From assembly GCF_040549465.1 (NCBI RefSeq), contig NZ_JBEPTL010000006.1, forward strand, positions 62,001-126,000: DNA of 64,000 nt, given 5' to 3'. Each line of letters opens with the position of its first letter. Position 1 is the stretch's first letter. The notes beneath the pieces were generated by a model. It did not search any database. It saw only the letters and a list, made by a program, of their open reading frames with translations, and was not told the DNA's origin. The position numbers were made by a program, and so were the translations under genes. This DNA is from Lacisediminihabitans sp040549465 (GTDB lineage: Bacteria; Actinomycetota; Actinomycetes; Actinomycetales; Microbacteriaceae). Of the stretch, positions 51,747 through 59,841 are shown piece after piece.

Positions 51747-51896
51747 GCACAGGACGCCTTCGTCCGCTGCTCGGCCGTCGGTATGGGGGGTTTCGAGGAA
51801 CTCGTCGATGGCACAGGTGCGACAGTGCGGCTCGCCGCGGGCAACACCTGGATCGAGCTGGTGCCGCTCGCCGGATCGGTCGCCTTCGTCGCCCCG
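51747..51896 (+). pseudogene. C-terminal remnant of a DUF3048-like lipoprotein
   Basis: In one frame, directly after a stop, the DNA reads AQDAFVRCSAVGMGGFEELV and then DGTGATVRLAAGNTWIELVP, LAGSVAFVAP. The AAGNTWIELVP pattern is characteristic of the end of DUF3048 proteins. No start codon with a ribosome-binding site and no N-terminal part exist, so it is a decayed 3' fragment. The assignment is from memory of the motif. Confidence 0.5.
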
Positions 51897-51924
51897 GCTG
51901 AGGTTTCGGCCAGCTGTAACCTCA

Positions 51925-51951
51925 CTTGCACTCTCAGGGTCAGAGTGCCAG
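51925..51951 (+). promoter_or_regulatory. CIRCE element 1 (HrcA operator) upstream of groL
   Basis: CTTGCACTC, nine bases, GAGTGCCAG: a near-perfect copy of the TTAGCACTC-N9-GAGTGCTAA consensus. It lies just upstream of the second copy. Confidence 0.8.
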
Positions 51952-51957
51952 AATCAT

Positions 51958-51984
51958 TTAGCACTCCCGTGTAGCGAGTGCCAA
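51958..51984 (+). promoter_or_regulatory. CIRCE element 2 (HrcA operator) upstream of groL
   Basis: TTAGCACTC, nine bases, GAGTGCCAA: one mismatch to the consensus. It lies 45 bases before the groL ATG, so HrcA should repress groL. Confidence 0.92.
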
Positions 51985-52028
51985 TAGCGGTTGATTTTAC
52001 TTGCGTCCCGGAAGGACGAAAAACACAC

Positions 52029-53657
52029 ATGGCAAAGATCATTGCTTTCAACGAGGAGGCCCGTCGTGGCCTCGAGCGCGGCCTCAACATCCTGGCCGAC
52101 GCTGTCAAGGTGACGCTTGGCCCACGTGGCCGCAACGTCGTTCTTGAGAAGAAGTGGGGCGCCCCCACGATCACCAACGATGGCGTCTCCATCGCCAAGG
52201 AGATCGAGCTCGACGACCCCTACGAGAAGATCGGTGCGGAGCTCGTCAAAGAGGTCGCAAAGAAGACGGATGATGTCGCCGGCGACGGAACGACCACCTC
52301 GGTCGTTCTCGCCCAGGCACTCGTTCGCGAAGGCCTCCGTAACGTCGCAGCCGGTGCAGACCCCATCAGCCTGAAGCGTGGCATCGAGAAGGCCGTCACG
52401 GCCGTCATCGCTGCTCTCGTCTCCGGCGCGAAGGAGATCGAGACCAAGGAAGAGATCGCGGCCACTGCGTCCATCTCCGCCGGTGACCCCGAGATCGGCG
52501 CGCTGATCGCCGAGGCTATCGACAAGGTCGGCAAGGAGGGCGTCGTCACCGTCGAGGAGTCGAACACCTTCGGCACCGAGCTCGAGCTCACCGAGGGTAT
52601 GCGCTTCGACAAGGGCTACCTGTCGGCGTACTTCGTCACCGACCCCGAGCGTCAGGAGGCGGTCTTCGAAGACCCCTACATCCTGATCGTCAACTCGAAG
52701 GTCTCCAACATCAAGGACCTCTTGCCGATCGTCGACAAGGTCATCCAGTCGGGCAAGCAGCTCCTCATCATTGCTGAAGATGTCGACGGCGAGGCTCTCG
52801 CGACCCTGGTCGTGAACAAGATCCGCGGCATCTTTAAGTCCGTCGCCGTCAAGGCGCCTGGCTTCGGCGACCGTCGTAAGGCGCAGCTACAGGACATCGC
52901 GATCCTCACCGGCGGACAGGTCATCTCCGAGGAGGTCGGACTCAAGCTCGAGAATGCCACCCTCGATCTGCTCGGTCGTGCCCGCAAGGTCGTCGTTACC
53001 AAGGACGAGACCACGATCATCGAGGGCACCGGCGACGCCGAGGCCATCGCGGGCCGGGTCAAGCAGATCCGCGCCGAGATCGACAACACCGACTCCGACT
53101 ATGACCGTGAGAAGCTCCAGGAGCGTCTCGCGAAGCTCGCCGGTGGCGTTGCGGTCATCAAGGCCGGAGCCGCGACCGAGGTCGAGCTCAAGGAGCGCAA
53201 GCACCGCATCGAGGACGCCGTTCGCAACGCGAAGGCAGCCGTAGAAGAGGGCATCGTCGCCGGTGGTGGCGTCGCCCTCATCCAGGCCGGCGAGGTCGCC
53301 TTCGCCAGCACAGACATCACCAGCCTCACCGGTGATGAGGCAACGGGTGCGAACATCGTGCGCGTCGCCATCGATGCTCCGCTCAAGCAGATCGCCCTCA
53401 ACGCCGGCCTCGAGCCTGGCGTCGTGGTCGACAAGGTGCGTCACCTCCCAGCCGGCCAGGGCCTCAACGCCGCGACCGGTGAGTATGTCGACATGCTCGC
53501 TGCCGGAATCAATGACCCGGTGAAGGTCACCCGCTCGGCTCTGCTCAATGCAGCGTCGATCGCCGGACTGTTCCTCACCACCGAGGCCGTCGTCGCCGAC
53601 AAGCCCGAGAAGGTCGCTGCTCCGCAGGGCGACCCGTCGGGTGGCATGGACTTCTAA
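52029..53657 (+). CDS. groL: 60 kDa chaperonin GroEL
   Basis: Chaperonin of 542 aa. The start MAKIIAFNEEARRGLERGLN, the ATP-binding GDGTTTSVVLAQALV and VEEGIVAGGGVALIQA, and the C-terminal end GGMDF are typical. No groES is adjacent, so this is the separate groEL copy found in actinobacteria. Two CIRCE elements precede it, implying HrcA control, and a terminator follows. The ATG at 52029 gives the canonical start; the longer frame does not. Confidence 0.96.
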   Translation: MAKIIAFNEEARRGLERGLNILADAVKVTLGPRGRNVVLEKKWGAPTITNDGVSIAKEIELDDPYEKIGAELVKEVAKKTDDVAGDGTTTSVVLAQALVREGLRNVAAGADPISLKRGIEKAVTAVIAALVSGAKEIETKEEIAATASISAGDPEIGALIAEAIDKVGKEGVVTVEESNTFGTELELTEGMRFDKGYLSAYFVTDPERQEAVFEDPYILIVNSKVSNIKDLLPIVDKVIQSGKQLLIIAEDVDGEALATLVVNKIRGIFKSVAVKAPGFGDRRKAQLQDIAILTGGQVISEEVGLKLENATLDLLGRARKVVVTKDETTIIEGTGDAEAIAGRVKQIRAEIDNTDSDYDREKLQERLAKLAGGVAVIKAGAATEVELKERKHRIEDAVRNAKAAVEEGIVAGGGVALIQAGEVAFASTDITSLTGDEATGANIVRVAIDAPLKQIALNAGLEPGVVVDKVRHLPAGQGLNAATGEYVDMLAAGINDPVKVTRSALLNAASIAGLFLTTEAVVADKPEKVAAPQGDPSGGMDF

Positions 53658-53669
53658 GCTCACTCAGGA

Positions 53670-53699
53670 GAAGGGCGGTTCCGCGAGGAGCCGCCCTTC
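53670..53699 (+). terminator. Terminator after groL
   Basis: A 13-bp stem (GAAGGGCGGTTCC / GGAGCCGCCCTTC, one G-T wobble) with a four-base loop, followed by TTCCGTTT. Confidence 0.85.
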
Positions 53700-53748
53700 T
53701 TCCGTTTAACCGATCAGTCTCGACGGCTGAATAGCTTGCGGCTGAACA

Positions 53749-54039
53749 TCAGTGGCTGAACAGGCGTGCGTTGGATGCTTCGATGTCCGCGTACTGCTGC
53801 CCCGCCTGCCCGAGCGCCTGGCTGATCGCCGCGAGGCTCTCCTCCACGCGCTGCTGCGTCGCCTTCCAATCGATGACCACCGCCTGGAACGCCGTGGCTG
53901 CCTGCCCAGTCCATGAGCCCTGCAGATTGTCGAGCTGGCCGTGCAGCCCGCTCACCTCCGCCTGGATGCGGCCGATCGTCGACCGCACGGCCGCCGTTGC
54001 TCCGAGTACCGCTTCGCTGTCGACCTGATAGCGCGTCAT
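53749..54039 (-). CDS. WXG100-family (ESAT-6-like) protein
   Basis: A 96-residue two-helix protein. The WXG turn is LQGSWTGQAATAFQAV near residue 41, flanked by helices (VLGATAAVRSTIGRIQAEV and a C-terminal helix with ALGQAGQQYADIEA). WXG100 proteins are substrates of type VII secretion as dimers. No EccC-type ATPase or partner is in the window. The gene is convergent with groL and follows the kinase gene on the same strand. Confidence 0.88.
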   Translation of the reverse strand: MTRYQVDSEAVLGATAAVRSTIGRIQAEVSGLHGQLDNLQGSWTGQAATAFQAVVIDWKATQQRVEESLAAISQALGQAGQQYADIEASNARLFSH

Positions 54040-54125
54040 TCTGTCTCCCGTTCGTCGTGCCGGGGATGGATGTCTCCCTGGTCGACAGCCACGGTAAGGC
54101 GTCGCGATGCCGCAGCATCCGCTCG

Positions 54126-55769
54126 CTACGGCGCTGTGGGGGCCGTTGGCGGGGTGTAGCCGTCGGGGAGGAGAGGAAGTGTGATGCGGAAAGTCGCTCC
54201 GCCGCCTGGCGTCTCGAGCACGGTCACCTGGCCCTTGTGCGAGGCGATGATGCCGGAGACGATGGCGAGACCGAGTCCGCTTCCGCCGGTCTCGCGGGTG
54301 CGCGAGGTGTCGGCGCGCCAGAAGCGCTGGAAGATCTTGTCGCGAATCTGCGGCGGTACGCCTTCACCGTGGTCGATGACATCCAGCATCGCGGTGCGTC
54401 GGGCAGGGTCGACATGCACGGCCAGTTCAATCGGACTGCCGGCCGGGGTGAATCGCATGGCGTTGCCCATCAGGTTGGTGACAACCTGGCGGATCTTATT
54501 TTCCTCGGCGAGCACGATCGCGGGGGCGGTCGGGGGCTCTACAACGGGTGCATCGGGCACGACGATGCTCGGCTGCCCGGCGCGCACCGGACGCCGGCGA
54601 AGGCGTGCCAGCTGTGCTCCGGCGAAAGCGATCGGGCCGGTCGCCGCAGAGGCAGCTGTCGAAGCCAACTCGGGCTGGGCTTCCTTCGCCACCCTGGGCG
54701 GTGCCGTGTCGACGACGACGGTGACGTCACGGTCCGGCGCGGAGGCCATGGTGTCCAGCGCCACATCCCTGGCGATCGGCACGAGGTCGACCGGTCCCAG
54801 CTGGAGAGGCTTGGCCTCGTCGATGCGGGCCAGTTCGAGCAGATCCTGCACGAGCTCGCCCATCCGAATGGCTTCCTTCTCGATGCGTTCCATCGCCTGG
54901 GCTACATCCTCCGGCTTCTGCAGCGCGCCCATGCGGTAGAGCTCCGCGTAGCCACGAACAGAGACGAGGGGAGTGCGCAGCTCGTGGCTCGCATCGCCGA
55001 CGAAACGCCGCATCTGCTCGATGGTGCGCGCACGATCGGCGAAGGCTCGGTCGATGCGGTTCAGCATGGTGTTGAGGGAGCGGTTGAGGCGACCGACCTC
55101 GGTGTTCGGGGTCGCCCCGGGGAGTCGCTGGCTGAAGTCGCCCTCGGCGATCGCGGCCGCAGTGGCCTCGACCTCCCGCAGCGGCGTGAAGGTGGACGTG
55201 ACGAGCAGTCTGGTGAGCGCAGCCCCGAGAATGATCACCGAGAGCCCGAACCCGAGGAAGGTCGTAACGTAATTTCCGATGATCCTGTTGGTCTCGGCGA
55301 GGCTGAGGCCGACGACGATCGTGGCGTAGTCGCCGTCCGGAGTCTGGGCAGGAACAGCTTTGGCACGCCACTGCTCGGCGTGGCTGCGGTCCCAGACGGT
55401 GAAGGTGCCAGCACTCAACTTGAGCACCGAGGGCAGCGCCAGGTTGGTCAGCCGCGGCATGCTGCTGTCGGCATCCTTCTTGTTGCTGCAGAGCAGGTCG
55501 CCGTTCGCGTCGAGGATCGCGAAGATGGTGTTGGGATCCGCGTTCGTCTGGGTGCAGCGAGTCGAATCGTTCGGATCGACGACTCCGGTGACGCCCTTTG
55601 CGGCGATCTCGACTTTGCGGTCGACATCGCTGGTGAGGGTGTTGCGCAGCACCGTCATGGTGCCGACGCCGGCGACGAGCAGCCCGAGCGTCACAAGGAG
55701 CACCGTCACGCCGGTGATCTTGGTGCGCAGGGAGACAGAACTCCACCAGCTCGAGACGTGTTCGTGCAT
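54126..55769 (-). CDS. Sensor histidine kinase with ATPase-domain insertion
   Basis: A 547-residue membrane kinase. Two membrane helices (about 12-38 and 165-188) flank an extracytoplasmic sensor domain of 125 residues. HAMP follows (STFTPLREVEATAAAIAEGD). Phospho-His is in FVGDASHELRTPLVSVRGYA. The ATPase has G1 VIDHGEGVPPQIRD, F-box FWRADTSR and G2 GGSGLGLAIVSG. An insert of about 75 residues, rich in Ala, Pro and Arg, separates the first ATPase strand from N-box NLMGNAMRF. Pairs with the response regulator 45 bases upstream. Confidence 0.9.
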   Translation of the reverse strand: MHEHVSSWWSSVSLRTKITGVTVLLVTLGLLVAGVGTMTVLRNTLTSDVDRKVEIAAKGVTGVVDPNDSTRCTQTNADPNTIFAILDANGDLLCSNKKDADSSMPRLTNLALPSVLKLSAGTFTVWDRSHAEQWRAKAVPAQTPDGDYATIVVGLSLAETNRIIGNYVTTFLGFGLSVIILGAALTRLLVTSTFTPLREVEATAAAIAEGDFSQRLPGATPNTEVGRLNRSLNTMLNRIDRAFADRARTIEQMRRFVGDASHELRTPLVSVRGYAELYRMGALQKPEDVAQAMERIEKEAIRMGELVQDLLELARIDEAKPLQLGPVDLVPIARDVALDTMASAPDRDVTVVVDTAPPRVAKEAQPELASTAASAATGPIAFAGAQLARLRRRPVRAGQPSIVVPDAPVVEPPTAPAIVLAEENKIRQVVTNLMGNAMRFTPAGSPIELAVHVDPARRTAMLDVIDHGEGVPPQIRDKIFQRFWRADTSRTRETGGSGLGLAIVSGIIASHKGQVTVLETPGGGATFRITLPLLPDGYTPPTAPTAP

Positions 55770-55814
55770 CAGGATCCCAAGGTTACGTGGCCAAACTGGC
55801 CGCGGCCTGATGCG

Positions 55815-56507
<693 letters not shown>

Positions 56508-56628
56508 GCGACCAGTATCTGCGCGTTAGCTGGGCGATTTCTGAGAGTCTCGTGACTCCGGCCTTCGTGGGGAGCGATGGACTTTCGCGACCCACTCGTT
56601 CGAGACGAGCCAGGGCTACAGTCGGAAC

Positions 56629-56778
56629 GTGGCCAACAGCGACGACGACGATGCCCCAGAGGTGATCCCTGTCGGCGATCCGGTCTGTTGGCTCGACAGG
56701 GTGTGCACCGAATGCGGCGCGCTCATCGAAGGTCCCCTCCCCGGTACCTGCTGGCGTTGTGGAGCAGCACAGAAGTGA
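56629..56778 (+). CDS. 49-aa zinc-ribbon microprotein
   Basis: A GTG-initiated 49-residue acidic peptide: MANSDDDDAPEVIPVGDPVC, then WLDRVCTECGALIEGPLPGT, CWRCGAAQK. The CxxC pairs (CTEC and CWRC) form a four-cysteine zinc ribbon. It precedes the flavoprotein gene by 22 bases. Short cysteine-pair proteins like this are often missed. The ribosome-binding site is weak (CGGAAC). Confidence 0.6.
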   Translation: MANSDDDDAPEVIPVGDPVCWLDRVCTECGALIEGPLPGTCWRCGAAQK

Positions 56779-56800
56779 AATCGAACTGAAGGATGCGCAC

Positions 56801-58030
56801 ATGTCGAAGGACCAGAAGTTCGTCATCGTCGGGGCAGGGTTGGCCGGGGCATCCGCCGCCGGGGGCCTGCGCAAGGAGGGCTTCGACGGGCAGGTGCGGC
56901 TGATCGGCGCGGAGATGTATCGTCCGTACATCCGTCCGCCGCTGTCCAAGGACTACCTCAGCGGAAAGGCCGATCTCGACTCGGCCTATGTGCATCCTCA
57001 GGCCTGGTACGACGAAAACGGCGTGGACCTCACCACGGGGGAGACCGTCGTCGGTCTCGACCTGAAGTCGCATCGCCTCACCCTGTCCAGCGGCGAGACG
57101 GTGGACTACGAGAAACTGCTGCTCACCACCGGATCCGCACCACGCGTACTCGACATTCCGGGCGCCGATCTGGATGGCGTGCACCATCTACGCACCATCG
57201 ACGACTCGACGGCGCTTCATGACGCGCTGAAGGATGGCGGCAAGCGCGTCGTGCTCATCGGATCCGGATGGATCGGGATGGAGGTCGCAGCGACAGCTCG
57301 CACACTCGGCAACGAAGTGACCATCCTCGAGCACGGGGCGATCCCTCTCTCCAGTGCTCTCGGAGACCAACTGGGTCAGATGTTCGCTGACCTTCACGAA
57401 GAGAACGGGGTGCTGCTGCGCACGTCGGTGGGGGTCGCGAGCATCGTCGAGGTTGACGGGCGAGCATCCGGGGTGGTGCTCGACGGCGGAGAGACGGTGG
57501 CCGCAGACCTGGTGGTGATCGGCATCGGCGCCACGCCGAACGTCGAGCTCGCGGCATCCGCGGGCCTGGATGTCGACAATGGGATTCTCGTGGACGCATC
57601 GCTGCGAACCAGTGATCCCGACGTCTTCGCCGCCGGGGACGTCGCCAACACGTATCACCCGGTCATCGGGCAGAGGCTGCGCAGCGAACACTGGGCGAAC
57701 GCGCAGAACAGCGGTGCCGCGGTGGCCAAATCGATGCTCGGGCATGGCCTCTCTTACGACGAGATCCCCTACTTCTACACCGACCAGTTCGACCTCGGCA
57801 TGGAGTACTCGGGATACGGGCCGCTCACCAGAGGCGCAGAGCTCGTTTACCGCGGAGACCGCGACAAGCGCGAGTTCGTGGTTTTCTGGCTGGTCGACGG
57901 CCGGGTGGTCGCTGGGATTAATGTGAACGTCTGGGACGTGAACGAGGCGGTGCAGACGCTCATCCGCTCGGGCAGGACTGTCGATCCTGCGAAGCTCGCG
58001 GACGAGAGTGTTCCGCTCGATAGTCTCTAG
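56801..58030 (+). CDS. FAD-dependent ferredoxin/rubredoxin reductase-type protein
   Basis: A 409-residue flavoprotein. The ATG at 56801 has GAAGGA eight bases upstream. The FAD site is FVIVGAGLAGASAAGGLR, the NAD(P)H site VVLIGSGWIGMEVAATARTL, and the second FAD motif is VFAAGDVANTYHP. The C-terminal reductase domain follows. It resembles ferredoxin reductases of Rieske oxygenases and P450 systems, but no partner oxygenase is nearby. The stop overlaps the folP-like start (TAGTG). Confidence 0.9.
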   Translation: MSKDQKFVIVGAGLAGASAAGGLRKEGFDGQVRLIGAEMYRPYIRPPLSKDYLSGKADLDSAYVHPQAWYDENGVDLTTGETVVGLDLKSHRLTLSSGETVDYEKLLLTTGSAPRVLDIPGADLDGVHHLRTIDDSTALHDALKDGGKRVVLIGSGWIGMEVAATARTLGNEVTILEHGAIPLSSALGDQLGQMFADLHEENGVLLRTSVGVASIVEVDGRASGVVLDGGETVAADLVVIGIGATPNVELAASAGLDVDNGILVDASLRTSDPDVFAAGDVANTYHPVIGQRLRSEHWANAQNSGAAVAKSMLGHGLSYDEIPYFYTDQFDLGMEYSGYGPLTRGAELVYRGDRDKREFVVFWLVDGRVVAGINVNVWDVNEAVQTLIRSGRTVDPAKLADESVPLDSL

Positions 58031-58893
58031 TGGTGGAGCGGATCATCGGCGGGCGCAGCTTCGACTTCTCGCGCCAGGTCGTGGTGATGGCGATCATCAA
58101 CCGCACGCCGGACTCTTTCTACGACAAAGGATCCACCTTCGCCCTCGACAAGGCTGTCGCCGCGGCGGTCAGGGCTGCCGACGACGGAGCGGACTGGGTA
58201 GACGTGGGAGGCGTGCCGTTCGGCCGCGGACCGGCCGTGAGCGTCGCCGAGGAGATCGACCGCATCGTGCCGCTGGTCGAGGCCATCCACGCGAGCACGG
58301 ATGTCGTGATCTCCGTCGACACCGTGAACGCCGAGGTCGCCAGGCTCAGTATCGCCGCCGGCGCCGGTGTGATCAACGACACCAGCGGACTCTACGACCC
58401 GGACATGGCGTCTACGGTCGCAGATTCCGGAGCGAATCTCGTGCTCACCCACAGCCTCGCCCCGCCGCGTAGTGAGCCGCCGCGGCCGCACTACGACGAT
58501 GTCACCGCGGAGGTGATCGCGTTCCTGCGTGATCGGGTCGCGCGTGCCGTTGAGGCGGGCATGCCGCTGGAGCGGCTCATCGTCGATCCGGGCCATGACC
58601 TCAACAAGAACACCTTCCACACGCTGGAGATCACCCGCCGTCTCGAGGAGGTCGTCGCGATCGGTCTTCCCACCCTGGTGGCGGTCTCCAATAAGGATTT
58701 CATCGGCGAGACTCTCGATCGTGAGCAGGGCCAGCGGCTCGAAGGGTCCCTTGCGGCCGCTGTCATCTGCATCATGAAGGGTGCACGCATCATCCGGATG
58801 CACGACGTCGTGCCCGCGGTCGCCGCCGTGCGCCTCACCGAGGCTGTGCTTGGTTTTCGCGAACCCGTGTACGCCCGACACAACCTGGAGTGA
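58030..58893 (+). CDS. Dihydropteroate synthase homologue (FolP2-like)
   Basis: A 287-residue TIM-barrel pterin-binding protein. The first motif reads INRTPDSFYDKG instead of the usual NVTPDSFSDGG, and the ESTRPG loop is replaced by DVGGVPFGRGP. SVDTVNAEVA, GVINDTSGLYDPDM and LIVDPGHDLNKNTFHTLEI follow. These departures match the second dihydropteroate synthase-like family of actinomycetes, which is not the main folate enzyme. It starts with GTG inside the preceding stop. Confidence 0.82.
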   Translation: MVERIIGGRSFDFSRQVVVMAIINRTPDSFYDKGSTFALDKAVAAAVRAADDGADWVDVGGVPFGRGPAVSVAEEIDRIVPLVEAIHASTDVVISVDTVNAEVARLSIAAGAGVINDTSGLYDPDMASTVADSGANLVLTHSLAPPRSEPPRPHYDDVTAEVIAFLRDRVARAVEAGMPLERLIVDPGHDLNKNTFHTLEITRRLEEVVAIGLPTLVAVSNKDFIGETLDREQGQRLEGSLAAAVICIMKGARIIRMHDVVPAVAAVRLTEAVLGFREPVYARHNLE

Positions 58894-58895
58894 CC

Positions 58896-59645
58896 ATGGC
58901 CGCGCAGATCGACTCTCTCTGGCCTGCCGTGGACGCCGACCTCAGCGACGACGCGCTCGCCGCATCCCTCCTCCGCGGCGACCGCACCGAGCCGTGGCTT
59001 CGGGTGAACTTCGTGTCGAGCGTGGATGGAGCGGCAACCCATGGCGGTCTCTCTGGCGGCCTGGGCGGGGATGCCGACAAGCGTTTCTTCGACGTGCTGC
59101 GGAGGCTGTGCGACGTGGTGCTCGTCGGAGCCGGGACCGTTCGCGGCGAAGGCTACGGCCCGATGAGGCTGGAGGAGGCCGCCGCGCAATGGCGGATCGC
59201 AGCCGGGTTGCCGCAGCATCCGGTCTTCGCGATTGTCTCGGGCCGCCTCGACCTCGACGCCGCGTCGCCGATCTTCACGGATGCCCCTGTACGCCCGGTC
59301 GTCGTGACGACGAGCGAGTCGCCGGCAGAGAAGCGCCGCGCACTCGCCGAGGTTGCGGACGTGATCGTGGCCGGGGACGACGCACTCGATGTCTCAGCCA
59401 TGCTCTCTGTCCTGCACGAGCACGGGCTCACCCAGGTGCACTGCGAGGGTGGTCCGTCGCTGTTCGGTTCACTGCTGGCAGCGGATGCCGTCGACGAACT
59501 CTGCCTGACCGTGAGTCCGCAGTTGGAGGCCGGCGACGCGCGACGTATCGCGAGCGGTGAGCTGCCGGAGTCGCGCGGCCTCGAGCTCGCACGGGTGCTT
59601 CGCTCCGAGGCGACGCTGCTGCTGGGCTACACGCGCCGCCGCTGA
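58896..59645 (+). CDS. RibD C-terminal / pyrimidine reductase-like protein
   Basis: A 249-residue dihydrofolate-reductase-like fold of the RibD-C family. It contains LRVNFVSSVDGAATHGG near residue 38, VVLVGAGTVRGEGYGPMR near 78 and VHCEGGPSLFGSLLAADAVD near 192. GGAG precedes the ATG at 58896. It follows the folP-like gene and may use a pteridine or flavin precursor. The deaminase domain of RibD is absent. Confidence 0.84.
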   Translation: MAAQIDSLWPAVDADLSDDALAASLLRGDRTEPWLRVNFVSSVDGAATHGGLSGGLGGDADKRFFDVLRRLCDVVLVGAGTVRGEGYGPMRLEEAAAQWRIAAGLPQHPVFAIVSGRLDLDAASPIFTDAPVRPVVVTTSESPAEKRRALAEVADVIVAGDDALDVSAMLSVLHEHGLTQVHCEGGPSLFGSLLAADAVDELCLTVSPQLEAGDARRIASGELPESRGLELARVLRSEATLLLGYTRRR

Positions 59646-59673
59646 TTCCGCCCCGCCGCGATTCGGCTTCTGC

Positions 59674-59754
59674 CGAAAACGCAGGAGATGGCGGTCTTTA
59701 CGGCGGCCAACGTCACCGAAGCGGGGCAGAATCCGCGAATCTCCTGCGTTTTCG
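59674..59754. repeat. Inverted repeat with 16-bp arms
   Basis: CGAAAACGCAGGAGAT (59674-59689) pairs perfectly with 59739-59754 across 49 bases. It lies between convergent genes and could be a terminator or a remnant mobile repeat. Confidence 0.7.
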
Positions 59755-59765
59755 TATGCGACGGT

Positions 59766-59828
59766 ACGGATGCCGTGGTTCGAATGCGGCGGACGGATGC
59801 CGTGGTTCGAATGCGGCTGTCGGATGCC
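59766..59828. repeat. 27-bp tandem repeat, about 2.3 copies
   Basis: The unit ACGGATGCCGTGGTTCGAAT plus GCGGC-- occurs at 59766-59792 and 59793-59819 with a partial third copy. It is outside any supported gene and next to the 16-bp inverted repeat. Confidence 0.7.
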
Positions 59829-59841
59829 GCGACGGACGAGC

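Noticed and set aside
51719..52198. Minus-strand frame over the groL promoter
   Set aside because: It crosses both CIRCE elements and the groL start and has no recognisable domain.
59766..59828. CRISPR or coding tandem repeat
   Set aside because: Copies are directly adjacent with no spacers, and no supported gene spans them.
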